Source of the DNA: Gentiana macrophylla
Lineage: Eukaryota; Streptophyta; Magnoliopsida; Gentianales; Gentianaceae
DNA: 64,000 nt
Assembly: GCA_026214975.1 (NCBI GenBank)
Contig: CM047813.1
Location: 34,257,871 to 34,321,870, forward strand
Direction: 5' to 3'
Shown here piece by piece: positions 46,440-58,239 of the stretch. The first letter of the stretch is position 1. Every line of letters begins with the position of its first letter. Made by a program: the position numbers and the translations under genes. The notes beneath the pieces are model-generated. The model was not told the DNA's origin, did not search any database, and saw nothing but the letters and a program-made list of their open reading frames with translations.

Positions 46440-47240
46440 TCTCTCAAGATGGAACCGATGTCTTCCCGTCATAACATAAAATGGAAATGAAGGTGAAACC
46501 GATGTCTTCCGCCGGCGGTCTTTATCTTCTTCAAAAGGGTTATATGACCTCTCATAAATCCATCTATGAACATGTATTTCTATTATGCTTTCTTCATCTC
46601 CTGCGGAGTTTTATATGGCTAATCTCTTTGTTTTGTTGATGATTTGCAACATTTGTTTCTTGATGTGCGTTAAAATGTACCTGATTACATCCCAAAACAC
46701 TCTCGAATCCGAAATTGACATTAATTGCAGTAGTGATCTTTGTTCGAAACATGATACAACAACTAGAAATGATGTGTTCGAGTGGCCAAAAGAGATTTTT
46801 TGGATTTTGAAGAAGTATATCGATGAACTTGTATTTTATTTCAAGATTTGTATCCTCATGTATTTCGTTTAATTTTATCTATTAAGTTTATTCATCCACG
46901 TTTGAGTTTGAGGTATTGTTGATTGATTATAGAATGATTCAAATGGTTGATTTTGAGATTAATTAATGTAGCTTATTCTTTTTCTTATTTATCAGGCTAA
47001 TCACCTTCATGAATAATTGGATAGTCGCATTTTAGCTCTTGAAAAGCATATTGAATCATTAAATTGGAGCATCTCAGCTGTGGGGAAGTTTGAAGTAAAT
47101 GAGGGATGAAAGAGGAGGAAGCTGCACCTGATACTGTGATACTGTTACTGTTATTGTGTTATGGTGCTGAGGCCGACGCATTGAAACCGAAGGCGGAGAT
47201 CTACGAGCTAATGTTTCAAGAAGAGGCTAATGCTCCTTGG
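46440..47240 (+). pseudogene. Gene-like cargo inside the MULE
   Basis: The plus strand contains open segments such as 46585-46872 (a hydrophobic stretch followed by VFEWPKEIFWILKKYIDEL) and, near 47020, RILALEKHIESLNWSISAVG, which looks like a short coiled coil. They are separated by an intron-like AT-rich gap and by stops. I do not recognise the source gene. It could be a captured host fragment or old element sequence. Confidence 0.35.
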
Positions 47241-47797
47241 TAATGATCTATGAATTGAGATAGGGTACAAATGTTAAATCATTTAGTGTAGAGGTTGACT
47301 TTATTGAGAAAATGTTAAACAATTTGGTGTAGAGTTGGAGAAGAAGATGATGGTAGCAATCGACATGATTGAGATTTTAGGTGCTTAGATAATCCTTTAC
47401 TTGATGTAACATAATTATCATATATGTTGATGTTAAAGTTGTTTATCATATATGTTGTAATTTTTTTCCATTGTGATTGAATGTGTTATTTAAAAATACA
47501 CAAGTTTTTTGTGTGTTAATGTGATTACATTATTGTCCAAATAATTTTTAGTTTACGGTTTGTTTCCATTGTAATCCATAAAGGAATATTAGGTTGTCGG
47601 TGTTGTTGTAAAGCTTGCCGAGTCCATGATTTTTGGCTAATCCCATACTATTAATGGTAATGGTAATGGTGTTATTATGTTTGTTAATAAAACGTGTTAC
47701 TATGATACTTTTTACATTTCATTTATCGATATCGTGATGTGACATCGATCTTTGTGATCTCATTCTTGTTATTGTGTTAGTGTAAACACTGCGATTA

Positions 47798-48077
47798 TTC
47801 GGATTTCAAAAACTACATCGAAAGGGTATCATATGACATATCAAAATGAAGAGAAAAAATATGAACTTTGGTGAATGAATTTTGATGATCGGTGTTCTAA
47901 ATCAAAAGTTACGGTCGTTCATAAAAAAATGCTCCGATTAATGCAAATATTTTTCGGCTTTCAAAATTTACGTCGGAGGGGTATCGTATGAGATCTCAAA
48001 ATAAAGAACAAAAAAACATGGATTTCGGTGATTTTTTTGGATGATTGAAGTTCTATGTCAAAAGTTACGGTTGTTAA
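47798..48077. repeat. Degenerate tandem repeat of about 125-155 bp in the MULE
   Basis: 47798-47919 and 47953-48077 share TTCGG.TTTCAAAA, GGGTATC.TATGA.AT.TCAAAAT.AAGA and TCAAAAGTTACGGT.GTT. They are diverged but clearly related, and lie just inside the right terminal repeat. Confidence 0.65.
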
Positions 48078-49540
48078 AAGAAAAAGAAAAAAAGAAGAAG
48101 AAGAAGAGCAGGAATGTATTGCATCAGTTTCTTGCATCTGTGTCGCGCGCGCTACTGAATAATAAGGGTAATTTTGTCCGTCTGAATTTTTATTGTCCTT
48201 TTTACAACTTTTTCAAATTGTGTGTCATGTTTATTTATTTTGTATTAAAAAGCGGATTTTGGCTCATTCCCTCTAATATATTTAGATATATGTGTAGTAT
48301 GTATATGTGATATATACACATGTGTAATTGATTTATGGTAATATAATAAAGATTTTTTTTTTGAGGGAATAAATATATATTCAATATAAGATGTTAGATA
48401 TTATGAGATAAATCAGTTAAAATGATTCAATTAAAAGGATTTACTTATTTAATCTTTATTTTATCTGGAATTGGTTTTCTTAAACCATACTCCGGGCAGA
48501 AAGTTTATCCCAATAGGATTAGGGACATATGGGGCGCCACACACCTATTTACGTGGGTGTCAAGCTATTTTATATCACAATTACAAGTCTTATTTTCTAC
48601 TAGAATATTAAGAAAGCTGATGACAGTTAAAATATACCCATTTATGTCATCAATTATAACCTTAAATCGGAGTTAATTATATATATTTCATATTTAATCA
48701 CGTGTTTATATTTATTATTTAATGCATGATTTGTTCCGACATTGAGCGTGTTCGGTCGACTCTAGGCGTGTCACTCGGTCGCCGAGTCTTTGTCGTTCGG
48801 TCAACCGAGCCTGGCAATATGTAGGCAATATTATGATCGGCTTCGACTACGTCGATTCTCCGAATTGGAATTAAAACGAGTAATTAAACCTGATCAACTT
48901 AGTTATTCGTCATCATAATTTAACATGAAACCTAAAAAGTGATTGTTACTTAGGATATAGATTGAATCGGCATCTAAGAAGTGCGCCTCACCTAGGAATG
49001 TTGCTTAGATGAGGTTACGGTTTATACCGCATCCCTAGTCTCGTAATTGTGTCGGTTATATGAGATGGAGGCATTAAAAGCGCGAAGTCACGTAATGGAG
49101 GCACGATGGTTTAGAGGGCCTAAGTGGAGCTAAATCTACCTTAGGGATGACTCCGTAGTCATAATAATTAATCTTTAACGTTTGTTTTGTCTCGTTATCA
49201 TCCTAATTCACATGGGGAGTTATAATCTACTAGCGTAATCAATACTATTTGTTTAGATAATATCAACCGTATTATCCGTGTTTTTAGTAGTCTTCGTTTG
49301 TCTTTGTGGTCTTTTGTGTCTCGTGGTTGTCACTATTTTATTTTCTCGCATTTAGTTGGTCGTAGACCGCCTTTTCAATTTAGTTCTAATAGGATAAAGT
49401 TGTGTTTTATTTGTGCCGAGTCTCTATGGGATCGACCTCGACTCTATCTCGACTATACTACAATTGAACCTGGTTCTCTTGCTAGTGTGTTAGTAGGCAT
49501 CGAGTTAATAATTTAACTTGACCCCGCTCATCAAGTTTTT

Positions 49541-49560
49541 AGCGCGCCGTTGCCGGGACT
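49541..49560 (+). other. Gypsy primer binding site
   Basis: GCGCCGTTGCCGGG is the conserved core used by Athila/Tat elements for priming minus-strand DNA. It lies 7 bp after the CA end of the LTR. Confidence 0.8.
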
Positions 49561-50162
49561 CGAGTCATTAAATTAAGATATAGCTTATTTTGTTAGAACT
49601 GGATTCGTGAATATTCTCGTGAATAAGAGTCCGTATATTAAACAAAGGTCATAAATAATAATAATAAAAAAAAAAAAAGCATTCGATCGATCGAACCCAC
49701 AAATCTCTCGGTCGACCGAGAATTTGTTTTCTTTTACGCTTACGTTCGTGACGCTTTTTTAATATTCTCGCTTACGCTTTATTTACTTTTTCTTTCTCAA
49801 ACTTATTTTAGTCCTGTTTTTAGTTAGTTAGTTAAAGGCCTAGCCTTTACTAGTGATTAATTGTTTTATTGTTGTTTATTATTTTATAGTACGCTACTCG
49901 AAATCGAAGGAACCGCTTGAGCCTTATAATCCCGAGATAGAGAAATTTGCTTGAGAAGGAATAGGAAGTTAGCTAGGAGGCTGGCTAAGCAAGGAGAAGA
50001 GGATCCAAATCTTGAGGAAAGCGAGCAAGGAGTGGAAGAAGGACATACAACCGATCATTCTCGAGCATTACGAATCGAAAGCGGAAATGGAAGGCAATCC
50101 GGTCAATCCAAACCAGGTACCTAATCACATTATTAATCCTCAGTATCAATAATGTCAATAAT

Positions 50163-51640
50163 GTGAATGCAAATGCTAATAATGAGAACCAAGCCCTAGT
50201 TCAAGGAGCGCGGCGCACTTTGCAAAGTTATGCAATGCCCACTATTGAACAATTCATTCCCGCTTATCGTAGCACCGCAAGATCTGCGGAAGTCTATCAC
50301 CCTAGGCCTAATGTAATTCAAATGGTGACCAATTATTCTACTTTTCATGGAGTCCAAAATGAGGATCCTGGTGTTCACGTGACCAATTTCTTGGAAATCG
50401 TTAGTACTTGTGAAACTGCAATTAATCCCGAGGGTAACATTCAATATTAAGCTTTTCCTTTCACTTTGAAAGATAAAGCTAAGCAATGGCTTCTCTCTTT
50501 AGAGGTCGGATCTATTACTACTTGGGAACAAGCTGCTTGCAAAAGTTCATGAATAAGTATTTTCCTTAGGAAAAACTTTTAAGTTACGCCAAGACATCCT
50601 AGGATTTAAGCAACAACCTGGGAGAGTTTTGATCAAGCTTGGGAGCGTTTCAAGGAAGCTATGAGAAGTGTCCTCATCATGACATATCTCTCCGGCTTTT
50701 AATGCAAACTTTTTACCATGGGTTGAGAGAGACTCGAGAAAATTAGAGTAGTAGACGCCTCCGAAGAATGGAGCGTTTGTTCTTCTATCTCCCGAGGAGG
50801 CACAAGAGGAAGATGGAGCAAATAGCGATGAATAGCCAATGGGAGGCAATGACATAAATACATTGTGAAGATGGCATTGATATATTCGATGATAGTGCAT
50901 CTACCAAAATCTTAGAACAACTTTCATTATCAATGATAAGGTAGATGGGATGCAAGAGAGGATGACAAGAGTAGAGAAAGGGCCGAATCGGTAGCACCTC
51001 AAGCGTGAGAATGCTTTGTGCTTGAAGAAGCCAATTATGCCTCGGAGGAGATCTGAGACCTAATCATAACCATCCTGGATTCCGATATAGTGACATAAAT
51101 GCGGGAGAAAGGCCTAAACCACCTACCCCTTATGTACCACAAACAGACTAAAACTTTTGGTTGGGAAGCTGCGATAGAAAAAGCCGAGTAATGTCAATCA
51201 CCGATAATATGGGACAACTTTCAAAATCTATGGTGAGTTAGCCACTAACTTTAGCCAATATTGTCGAGAAGGCAGATGCCAAGGTAACCAACCGAAGCTC
51301 TAGTCCAAAATCTCACGCACCAGGTAGGACAACTAGTCGGGCAAGTCTCAACTAGACCTCTGGAGGAGGCTGCCAAAGCAACACCGAGAAGAACCACTAA
51401 GGATTTGAATGCGATCATGACAAGAAGTGGAAAGAAGTAACTCCACCATCCACAAGAGAAAGTCACAAAAGAATAAGGATGGTGAGCGAGCAATGAGACT
51501 AATACTTTCGAGACTTTTCCTGAGCAAAGAGCGTTATAAAGAACACGTTGGCCCTAGAGTTGAACTTTACGATAACAAGTATCCAATTTTCAGCGATGTA
51601 GACCCTTTCAACTCTACCTTATCCTCCACCAAAGCCGAAG
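50163..51640 (+). pseudogene. Athila gag, broken
   Basis: 50163-50450 encodes TLQSYAMPTIEQFIPAY and NYSTFHGVQNEDPGVHVTNF, then a stop. The next piece reads FTLKDKAKQWLLSLEVGSIT TWEQ, and after a frameshift LRQDILGFKQQPG with SFDQAWERFKEA. This is the plant retrotransposon gag domain of Athila/Tat elements. The remainder to 51640 is decayed, with many stops. Confidence 0.82.
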
Positions 51641-51899
51641 CCTAAGTTTGATAATAAGAGGTATAAGAAGTTTGTGGATATGTTTAGTAAGTTACAAATC
51701 AATATACCCTAGTTGAAGCCTTTAGGCATTGAAATGCTGAGTACACCAAGTTTTAAAAGCGCCCGTCTCACTAAAAGGAAACTTCTAGATTTAGAGACCA
51801 TATGCCTTAATGAGGTGCTCACCATTCTTCAACATAAGTTACCCTCAAAATGCAAAGATCCGGGAAGTTTTCTCATTCCACACCATAGGTAACATATGT

Positions 51900-53100
51900 C
51901 TAAACAAAGCTTTGTGTGATCTAGAGCTAAGCGTGAACCTGATGCCACTATCTATTTATTTTATATCACGATTCTGAGTCTTATTTTCTACTAGAATATT
52001 AAGAAAGCTTCTTGGAAGAATAATGATATCCTGGCATTGTCATTCCATGAAGTTGGAGGACACTACATGGGGAGAGAAAACCGCGGCTAAGGTCCTCCAA
52101 TGCGGTTTTTATTGGCCGACATTGTTTAAGGATGCACACCAATATGCAAAGGCATGTCATTCTTGTCAAATGACAGTAATATTTCAAGGAGGAATGAGAT
52201 GCCACTCAAGAGCATCTTAGAAGTGGAGCTTTTGACGCTTGGGGAATAGATTTTGTTGGACCCTTCACTTCATCATTATCTAACCGATATATCTTAGTTG
52301 TCTTGTAGATTATGTATCCAAATGGGTTGAGGCCATTGCTTCCCCTACTAACGATGCTGGGTTGTGGTTGATTAGATTCTTGAAGAAGAACATTTTTACA
52401 AGGTTTGGGACGCCAAGGGCAATTATAGCTTACAATGGTAGTCATTTTTGTAATAAACCTTTGAACGGCCGATGATTAGGTATGGGTTCGACATAAGCTA
52501 GCATCATCGATATCACCCCTGCACTAGTGGACGGTAGAAGTCACCAATCGAGAGATAAAGCGATCCTGGAGAAAATCATCAATACGACCGAAGCGATTGG
52601 TCGTTACGCTTTGACGACGCTTTATGGGCTTATAGGATCGCATATAAAACCTCGATTGAATGTCACCATATAGGATTGTTTTTGGAAAGCATGTCATCTA
52701 CCGTAGAATCGAGCACCGGGCCATGTGGGCAACAAGGATGCTAAATTTTGATGAGACGTTGGCCGGTGAGAAGAGGATGTTAGAATTAACTCGCCTTGGA
52801 GGAGTTTCGCTTAGAGGCATACGAGAATGCCAAGATTTTCAAGGAGCGCTTCAAGAAGTTCCATGACAAGCAAGATTCGATAGGACCTTTCAAGAGGGTG
52901 ATCTAGTTCTCTTATACAATTCGCGCTTTAAGACTCTTCCCGGGTAAGTTGAAATCAAGATGGTGTGGCCCATTTCAAGTACAACACGCCTTTCCTTCCG
53001 AGCGGTGGAGCTATTCAATTTCAAAGACGAGTCCAAATTTGTGGTCAATGACATCGTATTAAGCATTATCACGGGCATCCGCATGGGCCGAGGAGGAAGT
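51900..53100 (+). pseudogene. Athila protease stub joined to integrase
   Basis: A protease-like NKALCDLELSVNLMPLSIY ends near 51958. After a 50-bp patch, the sequence continues at 52023 in the integrase zinc-binding region: GEKTAAKVLQCGFYWPTLFKD and HQYAKACHSCQ. Later frames give DDALWAYRIAYKTSI, YRIVFGK, EHRAMWATRMLNFDETLAGE, YENAKIFKERFKKFHDKQ and FPGKLKSRWCGPF. RT and RNase H are absent. Many stops break it. Confidence 0.8.
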
Positions 53101-53339
53101 TTTGTACCTGATGACTCCTGTCTATGAATAAACCATCTTGAGCCGAGTCGAGCTAGCGACTATAAACTTAGAACTACTACCTATAACTATCCTTTTCGCT
53201 TTTTTTTAATAAAAGTAGCATGCGCTATCACGGTTTTTTTCATCTCGCCATGTTCGAGTCTAAGTTCGAATAAACGAGGTTTTTCCCTTGATAGCCGTTA
53301 CGTGAGTTTTTATCTGTGTTTAAATCTTTTGGTCTTGTC

Positions 53340-53816
53340 ATGGCAAGATAAAATAAAGTGGCTTAAACTGCTTTTAGATATCATATCTAATTATCGCCAC
53401 ATTATTTTATAACTTCATGTATGGTATTTGACATTTTAAGTGGAGCTTGTCTCTGCTTATACAGGATGTGTCTCTGCCTCTCCACGCTGCGTACGATGAT
53501 TACTCCGATATTGTTCCTTGAGCTTTGGGAGAAAGAAAAATGCGGCCTAGCAGCTGACTCTTTCCGGTAGCAATCCTATGGGAGGATTCCGGTGGTTGTT
53601 CGTGTGGATCAACGGTAGAGGCCGAACACTTGGGCGGCTTCAGGCACAAACTACAACCATAGACAAAGTGATGATCTTTTAGATCTATCTTGTACGAAAT
53701 CTTGTCTACTTTTTATTTGTTTATTGTTTTAAACGAATGCGATCCTGGTAATAGGAAGTCAAAAATTTTAATTCCGTTGGGTTCTCACGTTGTTTTCCTA
53801 ACAGTGGTATCAAAGC
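53340..53816 (+). mobile_element. Stray LTR end with Met-type primer site
   Basis: The sequence ends TTTTCCTAACA at 53803, followed after one base by TGGTATCAAAGC (53805-53816), an initiator-Met primer site. This marks the 3' edge of a 5' LTR on the plus strand, probably copia or a non-autonomous relative. The LTR start is not defined. No coding domain follows, and a GC-rich CGGCGG patch at 53940-54000 lies downstream. Confidence 0.5.
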
Positions 53817-54299
53817 GATATTCGAACTTGAGCAATAAGCATTATTAAATATGAGTAGTAATTTTCTAGCAGCATGATATCGAATCACGAAACTAAACAC
53901 GAAATAAAAATATGCGGTGGCTAGGGTGGTCGGCTGATATGCGGCGGCACCCATTGAAACTTCGCCGCCGGTGGCGGCGGCCCCAGGCTATCGGCGTGGG
54001 ATGGTGCCTTTTGGAGGAACCCCGAATTTTTGTTTTTATTTTTTTTGGATTCTCTTTTGTTTAGTTGATGTAATGTGACTAATTAACCAATGGTTCAAAT
54101 AGTTTGACCATCGGGATACCAAATGGCATGAAAGTACTATCATTCTATTTGTTGAGTAAAAAAGTTGAACCTATGGTCCACAATTGTGGACCTAAGGTTA
54201 ACCTAGGTCATTCCAATTTTTTTGGAGCGTAAGACGCACGACCCTCGCACAAAATTAAAAACAAACGAGGACCTTTGAGTAGTAATTAGTCCCCGAGTC

Positions 54300-56064
54300 C
54301 GCCAGGCCTGATTAAGGTTTCATGTTATTTTCCTAAGTCTGAAGGCAAAAAGAGCGAGTATGCACACTGATAAGTTAAGGTTGTGGAGTCGCTATAACTT
54401 GATTCTTTTCACGAATGCACTATCACGAAAGGTTTATCACACTACACGTTGATGCATTGGTAGATATTGATTAATGAGGAACTTGTGAATTGTTGCTTGA
54501 CATGTCTTTTGCCTGAAATCTTTATTGAACATGTGGTAGTTAATGGAGATTTCTCTTTGAGGTACATTCCGCCTTGATACTCTGCTCGAGGATGAGCAAA
54601 AGGCTAGTGAGGGGGGTAGTTGATGACGCTTAAAATGATAACCCATGGCATCAACATTTCACCCATTCTAAGCTAAAACTAATTGTTTTCGGCCATTTAT
54701 ATGAACCATTTGTATTGAATATCATATGTTGGGTTCATGAGTTGAGTATTTTGCATTTCGCATTATTATTCCCAAAATTGGTATTATTTCGTGTGTTATT
54801 GGACTATGTTCACGTAACGAGATGTGGGTCAAGTGTTAGAGATGGATTCTGGAGCAGATCGGAAGAAGAATCGGGCCTAGGGTGTTCTAGAGCATTCAGT
54901 TAAGTTGGCATAGCGCAAAAGTATGAAAATACCCCCAGAGTTGCGAGGAGTGACTCAAATTTGAGCGTCCTAGATGCTTTGGGAAGCGTGTTTTCTTGGA
55001 CGAGGGGTAGTTTTTATGCTAGCTAAGTCGGTTTACTCAGCTATAAATAAGATGCATCAGACCTCATTTTGAATGTACAATTCTTCCAAGACAAATATAC
55101 AGTTCAATAAAAGTTCTTTTGTTCTTTTCCTTTAGTTATTTATTTTCTATGAGTTCTAGTCACGGATCTGACAGATTCGCTTTCTAGGGAGGATCTGCGC
55201 TCGGCATCGATGGTATGATTCTCTGGCATTTTCTAGATGTAGATCTGTCGTTGTTCTTATGTGATCAATATGGTTTGATTGTTTAATTTAGTTCTGCTAT
55301 GTAGTACTTAGTTTATTTACCCAATGTATGTATAAATATGAATCGTAGGTGAAGAAATCATCGAATAGTGGTTACGCTCTCCCGCAATTGCGACGGTCTT
55401 TATCACAATTGCGAGATACCTACTAAACCCTAATTCATGATAATCGGCGCCAGCTACGTTTGATCGACAGATTTAATACTTACATGTTAGTATCCTGATC
55501 AACTATTTGTATGTTACCTTAAATTAGCATGAAGGACTTACAAGGTGAAGTGTTAGTTAGGACATGGTCTTGATCGATCCTTAGGAACGTGCAGTCAATC
55601 CACGATTAGTTAGGGAGGTCCTCGGTCTTGAGCCGGCTATTCCTAGATCTTATTGCATGTGAATTAATACAACCAACAAAAGTGGTTAATTGCACATAGG
55701 CACCTACTGTCCGTCCCATGGAAGTAGCGTAATACTAGGGGATAGCACCCGTAGTTAAGATCTAAAATTCACCACAAGGTAGATCAATGCATAGATTGAG
55801 GGAAATAACTAATAACTAATAGTTAGAACAAATACATTAAAACTCACAATATTGTGTTGCATATATGATATTGTGATTGATTGTCACCAATTGGTTACTT
55901 ATCCTCACCGTTGTTGGTTGTTGACCGTTGTAATTTCTCTCAATCTTGATTAATTTGTATCATCGATGTGTTTGTGGATTCGACCATTGATACACCGTTC
56001 ACTTATACTATGATAGATCTTGTACTATTGCTAGTAGTTCGTGATTGCACCTCGCGCGACATCA
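54300..56064 (+). mobile_element. 3' end and LTR of a second gypsy (Athila/Tat) element
   Basis: CTCGAGGATGAGCAAAAGG followed by GTGAGGGGGG (54587-54618) is the usual end of the internal region and PPT of this group. The LTR then runs 54621-56064, from TGATGACGCTTAAAATG to CGCGCGACATCA (1444 bp). It does not match the LTR ending at 49533, so it belongs to a different element. The interior and 5' LTR are lost. Confidence 0.68.
54621..56064 (+). repeat. Gypsy LTR, 1444 bp
   Basis: Starts TGATGACGC after the PPT and ends ACATCA. The 3' part has the usual GGATTCGACC ... TTGTACTATTGCTAGTAG composition seen just before primer sites in Athila/Tat LTRs. Confidence 0.68.
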
Positions 56065-57409
56065 GGTAAACTCGAAAATTTTATTGAGTGGTCCGTAATT
56101 ATTTTTTATAAACTCGTAAAAAATATTTTTTATAAGGTAAAAGTTTTCTTTTACGGGGTCCAAAATATTTTTCTATAGATAAAATGTAGAGTTATTATTT
56201 GTTTAACAGAATCCGCAGACCCATTTAATACAATGTACATCCGCCACTGGGCAGTAGGCACGACTATTCATTACGGCAACATTTATATATGGCAACGTAA
56301 CTTGAATGCAAACGGCCACTAACTAAAACATGTAATTTATGAAAAAATATCTAACTTCCCTCTCTTTTTTACTAACTTGTAGGTGACTCGAGACTCGAGC
56401 GCTCGGCTCCGTCTTGAGAAGGCTCACAGATCATCCAAGACATCTTACATTGGATCAATTCTCAGTGATGATTTCATAGGCGTCATCAATATTGTTCTTA
56501 ATTTCTAGTTGTGATGGAGAGAAAAGAGGCAATTTTACTAAACATCCTGCAATTAATTCTTGCATTTTACGTTTTCTAAACTAAGCAATTCCAATGACAA
56601 CATAAGTTTAATCCCTCCAAATCATGAATAATTAATGAAAATTAAAATACGATTAAGACATAATTAACAAAGAGGTGCAAAGGGGACTACTTCTTGAAGA
56701 AATAGAATCTTAAATTACAAAAAGGACTTCAAAAAGTTGAACTACCAAATAACCAGTCATATAAGTTTTGTCTTCTAAGTTTAAAAACAACATCTATAAT
56801 TAAGCTGCCTAGCAAGATCACCATGGCACAGCAAGAACGGGACAAAACTTGCTCCATCCTAGTCGATTTCCTGCCATAAATATACAAAAGAACATTCATA
56901 AATTAATTAATCACAAATATTGCATTGATATTTTCCCAATAAATACACTTTTTTTATATTATTTAAAACACAAGAACTGAAATCACATAAAACCTTAATA
57001 GCTCTTGCATGATTTGCATTGTAAACCTTAATAAATACATGTACGATTTAAAAAGATGAAGTAATGTTTAAACATTAAGAGACACGTACGCACACTGAAC
57101 TCAGGTTTGCCCTTGTAATTTTTCTATTGCAGCTACTAATTAAATTAAGTCAATTTCGAATGAAACAGACATCACTGAACATAATTTGTGGCAAAAACAC
57201 ACACACACACACACATATTGCAGTGACGGATCCTGAAAAAAAATACATTGAGGGTAGGATTTAATGTTTTCCTACACCAAAACTATATTTAATGCCGAAC
57301 ATGCATAATAAAAATTCACTGAGGCAAGTAAAAACAATATATATACAGCAGCAAGACTCTTTTGTCTGCCCTTTTTTTTTTCACATTAACTTAATAATGG
57401 ATATAATAA

Positions 57410-57468
<59 letters not shown>

Positions 57469-58239
57469 TATGCATATGTACGGGAAAAAAATTTATATAT
57501 AAGGTTTGGAGTGCATGTGCATAGTTCTGCAAAAAAAAACATTAGGATCCTTGTCCAAAGAACCCGTGAAGTAGGAACACACACTAAGGACAAGTAATAA
57601 TACCCAGAAAAGCTGAAAGGAACGTGAGAATAAGACAATGCATTCTAACATGAGAGGAAAAAGGAATATTAACGTCAACAATGAACACATGAACATGTAT
57701 GCTATTTATGAAAACGCTATTTATGAAAACGTACACCAGAAATTAAAACTATTTCAAATGAATTTTCAACACCTTTAATTTCATGGATGCAATTCAGGGA
57801 CGGAACGGGGGAGAGAGGAGGGGGGGTGTTTATAATTCATTTAATTGGACACAGATGGATAATAAAAGAAGGGTAAATTTGTCTGGCATCAGATTTTTTC
57901 TAATAGCATTATATTTATAATTTTTATTATTATTATTAAACGTTACAAATTAAATTACTCTCGACATCATTACTCATCAAATGTTCAAAAACCAAATTGA
58001 ATTGAGGTCATTTGGTTTAGTTTGGTATGGTTAATAACTGCAATTGTTCGGTTTTGCTTTGTAATGTAACGCCCCCAAAACTGGGTCTAGCAGCGCTAAA
58101 AAAGCCATAATAGATATGGTAACTACTTAGACTTATCGTTCTCACTTGACCTAAAAGAGTTAACCAGAGTTAAGACTTTCATTATGTCTCACCCTTTATA
58201 CATAAACGATGTTTCTCCCACATTAGCAATGTGGGATAT
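56065..58239. other. AT-rich intergenic DNA
   Basis: No gene could be supported. The stretch contains (CA)n at 57197-57214, (TA)n at 57416-57466 and small-transposon-like termini (GTGACGGATCCTG at 57223 and GGGACGGAACGGGGG at 57796). 58070-58235 begins TGTAACGCCCCC and resembles a truncated gypsy LTR. A minus-strand segment at 57640-57493 encodes a hydrophobic, signal-like peptide of unknown meaning. Confidence 0.45.
57416..57466. repeat. (TA)n microsatellite
   Basis: About 50 bp of perfect TA repeats. Confidence 0.95.

Larger units (their letters stand above)
46238..48273. mobile_element. Non-autonomous Mutator-like element (MULE)
   Basis: Long terminal inverted repeats: the left end (about 46238-46350) and the reverse complement of the right end (about 48160-48273) align through AATTTTTTAGTTGCAATAAGGACAAAATAATTC / AATTTGAAAAAGTTGTAAAAAGGACAATAAAAATTC-like segments, then ACGGAC and a TACCC block. 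Flanks carry TAATATATA (46229-46237) and TAATATATT (48274-48282), a 9-bp duplication with one mismatch. Nine-base duplications and long inverted ends are typical of Mutator-like elements. No transposase is present. The interior holds gene-like pieces. Confidence 0.7.
48300..53110 (+). mobile_element. Athila-type Ty3/gypsy element, internally deleted
   Basis: The 5' LTR ends at about 49533 (CCCCGCTCATCA), and AGCGCGCCGTTGCCGGGACT (49541-49560) is the Athila/Tat-type primer site. Gag begins near 50163. A protease remnant (near 51910-51950) is joined directly to integrase at about 52010, so RT and RNase H are gone. The integrase C-part continues to about 53100. The 5' start of the LTR is uncertain, and no matching 3' LTR is present. 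Confidence 0.78.

Noticed and set aside
48422..48676. 84-codon plus frame upstream of the Athila gag
   Set aside because: Part of it repeats at the deletion scar at 51958, so it is LTR or leader sequence rather than a gene.
57493..57696. Small hydrophobic minus-strand peptide, possible signal peptide gene
   Set aside because: It is a T-rich frame with no recognisable mature peptide or supporting exon. Chance cannot be excluded.
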